Notes under the pieces: generated by a model
What the model was told of the DNA's origin: nothing
The model's input: the letters and a program-made list of their open reading frames with translations, nothing else
The model's database searches: none
Assembly (NCBI GenBank): GCA_903871235.1
Contig: CAIQGA010000078.1
Span: forward strand, 1-34,325
Length of the DNA stretch: 34,325 nucleotides
Source: an uncultured Chlorobiaceae bacterium
GTDB taxonomy: Bacteria > Bacteroidota > Chlorobiia > Chlorobiales > Chlorobiaceae
Reading direction: 5' to 3'
Shown here: piece by piece, positions 28,045-34,325 of the stretch
How the letters are laid out: each line of letters starts with the position of its first letter
Position numbering within the stretch: position 1 is the stretch's first letter
Translations under genes and position numbers: made by a program

Positions 28045-28782
28045 CTATTTCAAAACAAAGCCGTACTTGAGAAGTACCGATTTTGCCTCGGCACCCTGCA
28101 AAAAGAGATAGAAGGCTTTTGTCTCTTCGTTGTGTGCCGCTTTCAGGGTCAACGCCATCGGATAGGTCACCCTTGGATAGAGTTTTTGCGGTACCACAAA
28201 GAGTAATTTTGCTTTTTGTGCCAGCATGGCGTCGGTGCGGTAAACAAATCCACCATCAACTTCGCCAAGTTCTGCATACATAAGGCACTCTCTGACATCC
28301 TTGGCCATGACCAGCTTGCCTGAAAGTTTTTCGGCAATTCCTGCTTTTGTCATGGCAGCCATGGCATACTCACCTGCGGGGACACTCTTGGGGCTGCCAA
28401 TGGCAATCTTGTCGAGTTTCAGCAGGTCGTTCATCGATGCAACCTTTTTTGTCGTTGTTCCGGCAAAAACCAGTGAGTTCCAGGCAAACATCTTTACGTT
28501 GGCGCCGTCAACAAGATTTTTCTCTTTCAGATACTCCATCCACTGGTTGTTTGCAGCAATAAACAGGTCAGCCGGTGCGCCGTTTTCAATCTGACCGGCC
28601 AGCGTTCCCGATGGGCCAAAATTTTTAATAAAAACCGTCGCAGGATGTTTTGCAGTGTACCTCACGCTCAGCTCATTGATCACCTCTTTCAGGCTTGCAG
28701 CAACAGAGAGGTTCAGCTCACTGGCCATTGCCGGGAGTGCCATGGTGAAGAATACAAAACAGAGGAGGGTGATGCGTTTCAT
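28045..28782 (-). CDS. modA: Molybdate ABC transporter substrate-binding protein
   Basis: The periplasmic molybdate-binding protein. A signal peptide (MKRITLLCFVFFTMALPAMA) is followed by SELNLSVAASLKEVINEL, the standard ModA opening. Later motifs are FGPSGTLAGQIENGAPADLF and GEVDGGFVYRTDA. From the ATG at 28780-28782 it has 245 residues; an in-frame ATG four codons upstream (28794) is possible and neither has a clear ribosome-binding site. It follows modD closely and is separated from modB by 36 bases. Confidence 0.93.
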   Translation of the reverse strand: MKRITLLCFVFFTMALPAMASELNLSVAASLKEVINELSVRYTAKHPATVFIKNFGPSGTLAGQIENGAPADLFIAANNQWMEYLKEKNLVDGANVKMFAWNSLVFAGTTTKKVASMNDLLKLDKIAIGSPKSVPAGEYAMAAMTKAGIAEKLSGKLVMAKDVRECLMYAELGEVDGGFVYRTDAMLAQKAKLLFVVPQKLYPRVTYPMALTLKAAHNEETKAFYLFLQGAEAKSVLLKYGFVLK

Positions 28783-28808
28783 TGTTTGTATCATTGCTAT
28801 GGATTGTT

Positions 28809-29663
28809 TTATGATGGTAATGCAGAAATTGAAACCGCGATATCCGAAGGCTTGCCGAAATAGACCGACGAGAGTACAAGCATGTCAACTCCGGCTTCAG
28901 CATAAGCTGAGGCATTTTGTGCGTTAATGCCTCCTGCGGTTGAAATTTTGACTCCAGGCGCCTCTTTCCGCAATTGCTGAACCAGCAGTGAGAGTGCCTC
29001 AGGCAGAAGCTTGTCAAGCTGAACCACATCAACCCCAGAAGCAGCAATGGCAAGCGCCTCTTCCGCGCTGTCGGCCTCAACAATGATTTTTTGTTCCTGT
29101 GCTTGCGCTTTCAGCTCGGTTACGGTTGTAAGAAAATGGTCAAGCCCGCCGCAGAAAGCGGTATGCTGCCGGAAAACAAGCACCGATTCCGACAAGCCGA
29201 GGCGGTGGGGGAGCGCACCGCCAGCCATGATAGCCTTGATGGCAACCTTTTTTGTTCCCGGAAACGACTTACGGGTTGTGACAACCGTGATGGATGCATT
29301 AACCTCTTTGACCTGCTTCACAATCTTGTGCGTCCTTGTAGCAATACCTGAGGCGTACTCGAGCAGATTCAAGGCAACTTTCCATCCTGCGTGCATGCTG
29401 CTTGCAGAGCCGCTGGCCGAGAGGATGGTCATGCCCGCTTCAACCGTGGTACCGCTTTGCAGCAAAAAGTCAACGCTGGCACCGCATCGTTCAAGCACGC
29501 GCGCCGCCTCCTCCGTGCAGCAGAGTGTTGTTTGTTCACGGCTTGTAAAGGTGATCTTCCCTGGCAGGGCGCCGATGCCGAGCAGCAAGGTCGTCAAATC
29601 ACCGTATGGCATATCCTCGTCAATAAATTTTTCAATATCACTGTCGGGAAGTTGATAAAGCAT
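28809..29663 (-). CDS. modD: ModD, nicotinate-nucleotide pyrophosphorylase-like protein of the mod operon
   Basis: A 284-residue protein of the quinolinate phosphoribosyltransferase fold. Markers are PYGDLTT near the N-terminus, the ATRTHKIV segment, TTRKSFPGTKKVA-like Arg/Lys substrate residues, and the C-terminal KISTAGGINAQNASAYAEAG motif. Members next to molybdate transport genes are called ModD. Their reaction is not settled, although they resemble NadC. Two features favour ModD over NadC: the PGTKK motif and the position as first gene of modDABC. No other NAD-synthesis gene lies in the window. Confidence 0.88.
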   Translation of the reverse strand: MLYQLPDSDIEKFIDEDMPYGDLTTLLLGIGALPGKITFTSREQTTLCCTEEAARVLERCGASVDFLLQSGTTVEAGMTILSASGSASSMHAGWKVALNLLEYASGIATRTHKIVKQVKEVNASITVVTTRKSFPGTKKVAIKAIMAGGALPHRLGLSESVLVFRQHTAFCGGLDHFLTTVTELKAQAQEQKIIVEADSAEEALAIAASGVDVVQLDKLLPEALSLLVQQLRKEAPGVKISTAGGINAQNASAYAEAGVDMLVLSSVYFGKPSDIAVSISALPS

Positions 29664-30112
29664 GAGTGCGCTGTTTGATCGTTATAACATTGTCTCTATT
29701 CCGCTGCTAAAAAAAAGGCTTGTGTTGCTGCCATAATCCTGAATCTGTCACCTGATCGCAGGAATTTCTCCCTGAGGCTGGTCAGGCACGTCCTCCTTGC
29801 CGAATCTTTATTATTTCTGGTTACTTGCTGATAATAGTAAAAAATTTAGGGAAATTAATATTAAATCCTTAATAATTTAATTTATCGGCTCTTTTCGCAG
29901 CTTCTTTTGTTACATAAAGGTTGTTTTATGGCGGGGTCTTGCGCCGGGCATTCCTGTCGTTTTCTCTCTGCCCGTTATGTTTTAGTGAATATAACGCTTA
30001 ATTTCATTTCTGAAAATTCAGAGAGAGGGAGGCTCTTTCTATTTTGGCATGAAGGCGCAAGGAGTCTCTTTTGTTAATTGGTATTTCAGGTTCAAAATTC
30101 GGGCGCGAGCCC
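29664..30112. other. 449-bp non-coding region upstream of modD
   Basis: No supported gene. It contains a nested inverted repeat (29751-29786), an AT-rich block at about 29830-29890 that may hold the mod promoter, and a weak ModE-box-like inverted repeat at 29680-29703 (see findings). The right end borders the decayed ATPase gene. Confidence 0.5.
29751..29786 (-). promoter_or_regulatory. Possible structured leader of the mod operon
   Basis: An outer stem CCTGA/TCAGG (29751-29755 with 29782-29786) encloses an inner stem CAGG/CCTG (29759-29762 with 29771-29774). It lies about 90 bases upstream of modD. It does not match a molybdenum-cofactor riboswitch well by eye; it may be an unclassified leader structure or chance. 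Confidence 0.25.
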
Positions 30113-30874
30113 TCATCTCTCATGAACAATCCGCTCAATCTGGTTGATCATGTAAAAGGGGAGGTTGATCAACTGGAACGCTTTTTCCTGCCGGTTCATC
30201 TTTGCGGTCAGTTCGTGAAGGGAGGGTTTTGCGGAACTGATTCTGATGCCTTCGGTAGATTGTTTTTTTGTCATATAGGCGTGGAGCGACTTTATGGTGC
30301 CGCTTGTACCTGATTTCACCTCTATCGGGTAGACCCGGGTTTCGCTTTCGTAAAGAAAATCGTTCTCTGCCTGCCCTTCCGATTTCGGGGGTTGCCAGTA
30401 GTAGAGTGTCGGGTTGATGTAGGAAGGTTTTGCTGCGAGCAGTTGCTGGCCTGCAAATTGTTCGGCGATGATGCCGCGATTAGCCAACTCCAGGGGTGAA
30501 CCCATGATGCTTTGTGCCGGAACTCCCTGTGCCGCCAGCAGCAGTCCGATATCGATGAACAAAAATTTGCTGATTCTGATTTTTGTGTCGCCGCCGAGGG
30601 GTATGGTCTCTGCGCCGGAGTGCAGTACACGGTAGAAGAGCCGCGCTTAAAGAAATCGTTCAAGAGCCTGGTTTAACTGGCGGTGCTTCATCCAAAAAAA
30701 GGATTGCTTTGCTCTCTTTACTGATCGGTTCACCGCTTATCAGTGAAAAAGCAAAAAGCAGCTCTTCGACCTTGTAGTTTTTGAAGAGGGGTTCAAGATC
30801 TCTATGACCAGCGGTTTGCGCCTGCTCTGGTTATACCATGATTGTATCTCTTCTACGGCACGTCGGTTAAACAT
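30113..30874 (-). pseudogene. Decayed AAA ATPase with DUF4143 C-terminal domain
   Basis: Three pieces of one family can be read in order. The N-terminus (from ATG 30872-30874, about 24 residues, MFNRRAVEEIQSWYNQSRRK) ends where the P-loop should begin. A second piece in another frame (30684-30800) starts DLEPLFKNYK and ends at the Walker B ILFLDEA. A third (from 30685 down to 30113) carries ARLFYRVLHSGAETIPLGGD and the DUF4143 domain with YPIEVKSG, but is broken by a TAA at 30647-30649. The P-loop and the region between Walker B and DUF4143 are missing, so at least two deletions, frame changes and one stop are present. Intact relatives are about 400 residues and often occur as mobile accessory genes of unknown role. 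Confidence 0.85.
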
Positions 30875-30939
30875 TTTCTCCCTCCTTGATCCGGTTTTTT
30901 ATCCTTTCTGTCAGTAAATCTACCACTTTAATTCATTTT

Positions 30940-30968
30940 CTGTATCAAGATGTGCCACCTTAATACAG
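30940..30968. repeat. Inverted repeat in the pseudogene-arsR spacer
   Basis: CTGTATCAAG (30940-30949) is inverted as CTTAATACAG (30959-30968) with a 9-base spacer and one mismatch in ten. There is no T-tract, so it is more like a binding site or the end of a lost element than a terminator. Confidence 0.5.
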
Positions 30969-31069
30969 ATCAAAGTTTTTTTACTTCAAAAGAGTCGTGA
31001 GAGAGTTGCCTTTCAGAATCGTCACTCTGTGCGGTAACTCGTACTATTTTTTTGTTTGTTTTCTTGTTA

Positions 31070-31085
31070 ATCGTATATTTGCGAT
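31070..31085 (+). promoter_or_regulatory. Candidate ArsR operator
   Basis: An imperfect 16-base palindrome, ATCGTATATTTGCGAT, lies 26 bases before the arsR start. The outer ATCG/CGAT arms are perfect. Autoregulation from such a site is typical of ArsR-family genes; the assignment is inferred. Confidence 0.4.
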
Positions 31086-31111
31086 GAACTATTGAAAAAG
31101 AGGGGCTTGTT

Positions 31112-31447
31112 ATGAGGAGAACGTTGTCGGCGGTTGAGTACAGTGGCGATGAGGAGGGGATGGCGTCGATTGCCAAGGCGATCAGTCATCCGGTGAGAAT
31201 AAGGATTTTGAAGCTGCTTGCCAGTCAGCAGTGTTGCTTCACGGGGGAGTTGACGGAGATTATTCCCATGGCGCAGTCTACAATTTCGCAACATCTCAAG
31301 GCGTTGCTTGATTCCGGGCTGATTCAGGGTGAAATTAACCCTCCAAAAGTTCGTTACTGCATTCATCGTGAAAACTGGCTGAAAGCCCATTCGATGTTTG
31401 GTGGTTTTTTTCACGCCGATCTGGCCTGCCGTTACGATTGCCATTGA
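31112..31447 (+). CDS. arsR: ArsR-family transcriptional regulator
   Basis: This 111-residue winged-helix repressor has the pattern HPVRIRILKLL, then a recognition helix MAQSTISQHLKALLDSGLI and a wing GEINPPKVRYCIHREN. Cysteines that could sense arsenite or another metal(loid) are C41-C42 in the helix before the recognition helix, C83 in the wing, and C106 and C110 at the C-terminus; the classic ELCVCDL site is absent. A purine-rich ribosome-binding site (AAAGAGGGG) precedes the ATG. It heads an operon-like run of five genes whose later members are arsC and ACR3, so arsenic is the likely signal. Confidence 0.9.
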   Translation: MRRTLSAVEYSGDEEGMASIAKAISHPVRIRILKLLASQQCCFTGELTEIIPMAQSTISQHLKALLDSGLIQGEINPPKVRYCIHRENWLKAHSMFGGFFHADLACRYDCH

Positions 31448-31550
31448 ACTATGCTCAACGTCCGACTGAAGCAGGGTGGTAAGAGGGTGCAAGCCCTGGA
31501 AATTTTTTTACAATGAGTCATCTTTAGAGAAACTGATAAACGATACAACA

Positions 31551-31853
31551 ATGAAAAAAGTAAAAATTCTTGGCAGTGGCTGTGCAACATGCAATCAGCT
31601 TGTCGATGCGGTAAAAGCAGTTATTGCCGCCGAAGGTATTAACGCTTCAGTTGAAAAAGTGGAGGATATTCAGCAGATCATGGCCTATAACGTCATCTCA
31701 ACCCCGGCGCTCGTTGTCGATGAGCGTGTGCTCTGCAAAGGACGTGTTCCCTCTCGTGAAGAGATTAAGGAGATGTTGATGGCAAAGCCACAGGGGTGCT
31801 GTGGATCTCATGGTACAAAATCGTCGGGTGGTGGTTCAGGATGCTGTTGTTAA
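31551..31853 (+). CDS. Small thioredoxin-like redox protein with Cys-rich tail
   Basis: A 100-residue thioredoxin-fold protein of the 'redox-active disulfide protein 2' kind. The active site CATC (C11, C14) follows KVKILGSG, and the cis-Pro motif reads STPALVVD. The fold ends near residue 80, after which comes a tail with C83-C84 and C98-C100 separated by a Gly/Ser/His linker, which looks able to bind metal or metalloid. The open frame extends upstream, but the ATG at 31551 gives the family N-terminus. Placed between arsR and the permease, it may reduce ArsC or deliver thiol-bound arsenic; this is inference. Confidence 0.85.
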   Translation: MKKVKILGSGCATCNQLVDAVKAVIAAEGINASVEKVEDIQQIMAYNVISTPALVVDERVLCKGRVPSREEIKEMLMAKPQGCCGSHGTKSSGGGSGCCC

Positions 31854-31888
31854 AAAAGCCGCAGTGCAGGATGTTGTGCCGTTTTGAC

Positions 31889-31896
31889 GAGGAGAG
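31889..31896 (+). promoter_or_regulatory. Ribosome-binding site before a 9-codon leader ORF
   Basis: GAGGAGAG lies about 10 bases before the ATG at 31906, which opens a tiny frame overlapping the permease start. It is too far from the permease ATG itself to serve it directly. Confidence 0.5.
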
Positions 31897-31905
31897 ATAT
31901 TTAAA

Positions 31906-31935
31906 ATGCAACAAGTAAACGTATTGAAACGATGA
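31906..31935 (+). CDS. Nine-codon leader ORF coupled to the permease gene
   Basis: ATG at 31906 opens MQQVNVLKR and stops at TGA 31933-31935. The stop overlaps the permease ATG (31932) as ATGA, the classic form for translational coupling. It has a better ribosome-binding site than the permease. Whether the peptide is made or matters is unknown. Confidence 0.35.
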   Translation: MQQVNVLKR

Positions 31936-32996
31936 CGCAAGGTTTCCGGCAGCACCTTCCCAGGGTTTTTGGACAGCAGAATGTTCAATGGTTTTTCTCT
32001 GTTGTTGTCGGAGCCCTGTTGTGGATGCTGCTCTACAACAATCTTGAAGGGTTCGCCTCACTCTCTCTTCAGTTTGCCGGAATTGCCCGCGCCAACCGTT
32101 TTGGTGAAGCGCTCTATTTTTTCCTTTACGAAGTGCCAAAAGTGCTGCTGCTGCTTACGGCGGTAGTCTTTTTGATGGGAGTGGTACACACCTTTATTTC
32201 CGCCGAGCGCACCCGCGCCCTGCTTTCGGGGCGGCGTACCGGGGTTGGAAACGTGATGGCGGCAACTCTCGGTATTGTGACCCCCTTCTGCTCCTGTTCG
32301 GCTGTGCCGCTTTTTATCGGCTTTCTGCAAGCGGGAGTGCCGCTTGGCGTCACCTTCTCTTTTCTGATTTCAGCACCGATGATCAATGAGGTTGCCCTCG
32401 CCCTGCTTTTCGGCATGTTCGGCTGGAAGGTGGCCCTGCTCTATACGGTCATGGGCCTCGCCGTTGCCATCATTGCCGGTATGGTGATTGGCAAACTCCA
32501 GATGGAGCGTTTTCTGGAGGAGTGGGTGCAGAAGCTCCAGGAGAGGGTGGTTTCTGCCGAAGTGGAGGGTGAGTCGATGAGTCTGCCCCTGCGGATTCGG
32601 GAAGGGCTCCACCACGTTCGTGATATTGTCGGCAAGGTGTGGCTCTACATTGTGGTTGGCGTAGGGCTTGGTGCCGGAATTCATGGCTACGTGCCTGAAA
32701 ACTTCATGGCCTCACTGATGGGCAAAAGCGTCTGGTGGTCGGTGCCTGTTGCGGTGCTGATTGGCGTTCCGATGTACTCCAACGCGGCGGGAATTCTCCC
32801 CGTTGTGCAGGCGCTGCTCGGCAAGGGGGCCGCCCTCGGAACGGTGATGGCCTTCATGATGAGCGTCATCGCCCTCTCTGCCCCGGAGATGATTATTCTC
32901 CGCAAGGTGCTGAAGCCCCGCCTGATTGCCCTCTTTGCCGGAGTTGTGGCGCTTGGGATCATGCTGGTGGGCTTTGTCTTCAATCTTGTTTTATAA
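31932..32996 (+). CDS. ArsP/DUF318-family permease
   Basis: A 354-residue integral membrane protein with about eight membrane segments, of the DUF318 (ArsP_1, PF03773) family. The conserved TPFCSCSAVPLFIGF segment with a CxC pair and the matching second-half segment GVPMYSNAAGILPVV identify it. Relatives export metals or organoarsenicals, and the CxC pair is thought to handle the substrate. Here, beside arsC and ACR3, an arsenic-related role is likely but the substrate is not proven. It starts on the ATGA overlap with the leader ORF. Confidence 0.88.
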   Translation: MTQGFRQHLPRVFGQQNVQWFFSVVVGALLWMLLYNNLEGFASLSLQFAGIARANRFGEALYFFLYEVPKVLLLLTAVVFLMGVVHTFISAERTRALLSGRRTGVGNVMAATLGIVTPFCSCSAVPLFIGFLQAGVPLGVTFSFLISAPMINEVALALLFGMFGWKVALLYTVMGLAVAIIAGMVIGKLQMERFLEEWVQKLQERVVSAEVEGESMSLPLRIREGLHHVRDIVGKVWLYIVVGVGLGAGIHGYVPENFMASLMGKSVWWSVPVAVLIGVPMYSNAAGILPVVQALLGKGAALGTVMAFMMSVIALSAPEMIILRKVLKPRLIALFAGVVALGIMLVGFVFNLVL

Positions 32997-33049
32997 AGAA
33001 TCCAGAACTGTCAGTCAACCAATACAAGCTCAAAACAACACTACGACCC

Positions 33050-33478
33050 ATGAAAAAATCAATCCTTATTCTCTGTACCGGAAACTCCTGCCGCAGCCAG
33101 ATGGCCGAAGGATTTCTCCGTTCATTCGACTCCTCACTTGAGGTCTATTCCGCAGGTACCAAACCCGCAGCAGCAGTTCACCCCTTCGCCGTCCAGGTGA
33201 TGCGTGAAGAGTGGGTCGATATCAGCCTGAACATGCCGAAAAGTGTCGATGAATTTCTTGGAAAAGCGTTTGACTATGTGATAACGGTCTGTGACGGGGC
33301 CAATGAATCCTGCCCGGTTTTTACCGGCAAGGTTGAGCACCGCATCCACATCGGCTTTGATGATCCCGCAGATGCCGAGGGGACAAAAGAGGAGCAGCTT
33401 GCCATGTTCCGGCGCGTCCGCAACGAAATCAACCAGCGCTTCCGTCAGTTTTATAACGAGAATTTAAAAGGGAAATAA
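33050..33478 (+). CDS. arsC: Arsenate reductase (ArsC, low-molecular-weight phosphatase type)
   Basis: It reduces arsenate to arsenite with thioredoxin-type electrons. The 142 residues start with the CX5R loop, C9-TGNSC-R15, followed by S16. Two further cysteines, C81 and C88 ([10 protein letters not shown]), match the pair that relays the disulfide in the thioredoxin-coupled ArsC of Staphylococcus aureus. The ATG at 33050 gives the normal N-terminus ([14 protein letters not shown]). It lies 53 bases after the permease and 2 bases before the ACR3 gene. The thioredoxin-like protein of this operon may be its reductant. Confidence 0.95.
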   Translation: MKKSILILCTGNSCRSQMAEGFLRSFDSSLEVYSAGTKPAAAVHPFAVQVMREEWVDISLNMPKSVDEFLGKAFDYVITVCDGANESCPVFTGKVEHRIHIGFDDPADAEGTKEEQLAMFRRVRNEINQRFRQFYNENLKGK

Positions 33479-33480
33479 CG

Positions 33481-34325
33481 ATGAGCAATGCCACAAAACA
33501 GTTGTCGTTTCTCGACCGCTACCTGACGCTCTGGATTTTTCTTGCCATGGGTCTCGGTGTGCTCTCCGGCTGGCTCTATCCCGCCATTCCGGGCTTCTGG
33601 AACCTTTTTCAGTCGGGCACTACAAACATGCTGATCGCCGTCGGGCTCATTGTCATGATGTACCCACCCCTCGCAAAGGTAAAGTATGAGGAGCTTGGTG
33701 ATGTGTTTCGCAACACCCGGGTGCTTGCCCTCTCGCTGGTGCAGAACTGGGTGATCGGCCCGATTTTGATGTTTGTGCTCGCCGTCCTCCTGCTTTCCGA
33801 CATGCCGCACTACATGGCCGGGCTCATCATGATCGGACTTGCCCGCTGCATCGCCATGGTCATTGTCTGGAATGAGCTTGCCAAGGGAGATACAGAGTAT
33901 GCCGCCGGGCTTGTCGCCTTCAACTCGATTTTCCAGGTGCTCTTCTTTCCCCTCTATGCCTGGATCTTTTTGACGGTGCTGCCCAAATGGCTTGGTATCA
34001 GCTCCTTTACCGTCGATATCTCCATCGCTGATATTGCCCTCTCGGTCTTTATCTACCTCGGCATTCCCTTTATTGCTGGCTTTTTGACCCGCTTTGTATT
34101 GCTGCGTCTGAAAGGAAAGGAGTGGTACGAAGGCTCGTTCATCCCCCGCATCAGTCCGCTGACGCTGATAGCCCTGCTCTTTACCATTGTCGTAATGTTC
34201 TCGCTGAAGGGGAGCTCCATCATCCAGATTCCTTTTGATGTGGTACGCATTGCCATCCCCCTCATGATCTACTTTGTGATCATGTTCCTGCTCTCCTTTT
34301 ATATGGGTCGCAAGTTTGGCGCGGG
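33481..34325 (+). CDS. ACR3-family arsenite efflux permease, partial (cut by window end)
   Basis: The first 281 residues of an arsenite exporter are present and the frame is open to the edge. ACR3 marks are [17 protein letters not shown] near the start, [13 protein letters not shown], and the [15 protein letters not shown] segment whose C123 is the conserved membrane cysteine needed for arsenite transport in the family. About eight of the expected ten membrane segments are visible, and full length is near 350-400 residues. The ATG follows the arsC stop by two bases with a purine-rich site (AAAAGGGA). It completes the arsenic operon. Confidence 0.93.
   Translation, partial: MSNATKQLSFLDRYLTLWIFLAMGLGVLSGWLYPAIPGFWNLFQSGTTNMLIAVGLIVMMYPPLAKVKYEELGDVFRNTRVLALSLVQNWVIGPILMFVLAVLLLSDMPHYMAGLIMIGLARCIAMVIVWNELAKGDTEYAAGLVAFNSIFQVLFFPLYAWIFLTVLPKWLGISSFTVDISIADIALSVFIYLGIPFIAGFLTRFVLLRLKGKEWYEGSFIPRISPLTLIALLFTIVVMFSLKGSSIIQIPFDVVRIAIPLMIYFVIMFLLSFYMGRKFGA

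Noticed and set aside
29664-29900. Molybdenum-cofactor or cobalamin riboswitch upstream of modD
   Set aside because: By eye the conserved cores of these classes are not found; only a short nested stem remains, listed with low confidence.
32735-33478. Longer version of arsC starting inside the permease gene
   Set aside because: The extra N-terminus is the permease read in another frame; the ATG at 33050 gives the normal ArsC start.

Overview
The window looks like a chromosomal segment of a green sulfur bacterium (Chlorobiaceae, Chlorobium/Pelodictyon type). The main reasons are a carotenoid 1,2-hydratase gene (crtC) followed by a Rieske protein and a b6f-like cytochrome b with no cytochrome c1 gene, and housekeeping proteins of Chlorobi/Bacteroidetes character. 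These include FtsH with a long cytoplasmic N-terminus, a half-size TauE/SafE protein, and IspH with the CIGVQG motif. The assignment rests on recognising gene content, not on a search. All genes are ordinary bacterial ones and no phage, insertion sequence or CRISPR array was seen.

Layout. 1-447 holds no intact gene, only a possible membrane-protein remnant. 448-5469 (minus strand) carries ychF, murI, ispH and a large FAD/Fe-S oxidoreductase; two arrays of 7-bp repeats sit at the murI start. 5581-8184 (plus) is cmk followed by rpsA, ending in a bidirectional terminator shared with era (minus). 9288-12512 (plus) is rodA, an mtaB-type tRNA methylthiotransferase and apt. A hairpin separates these from a minus-strand group of ftsH, a half-size TauE/SafE gene and an HU/IHF gene. 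gltX (plus) ends in a clear terminator and is followed by tRNA-Phe(GAA). Next comes the photosynthesis/electron-transport group crtC, petC and petB (17389-20461), also closed by a strong hairpin.

20541-29663 is entirely minus-strand. It contains a 1164-residue GH13-family protein with long helical flanks, a three-gene set of small membrane proteins resembling the YqjD/ElaB-YqjE stress set, a short-chain reductase, and a molybdate uptake operon (modD-modA-modB-modC). 29664-30112 is non-coding and is followed by a decayed AAA/DUF4143 ATPase pseudogene. From 31112 to the end runs a plus-strand arsenic-type operon: arsR, a small CxxC thioredoxin-like protein with a Cys-rich tail, an ArsP/DUF318 permease, arsC, and an ACR3 arsenite exporter cut by the window end.

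Points that stand out are two apparent homopolymer frameshifts in important genes (A7 at the cmk start, T4 near the petC 3' end), the heptamer repeats that supply the likely murI start codon, the remnant ATPase that still shows its N-terminus, Walker B and DUF4143 parts, and the unusual domain composition of the GH13 protein and of the FAD/Fe-S protein. I found no convincing wholly new multi-gene system; the less characterised items are listed as findings.
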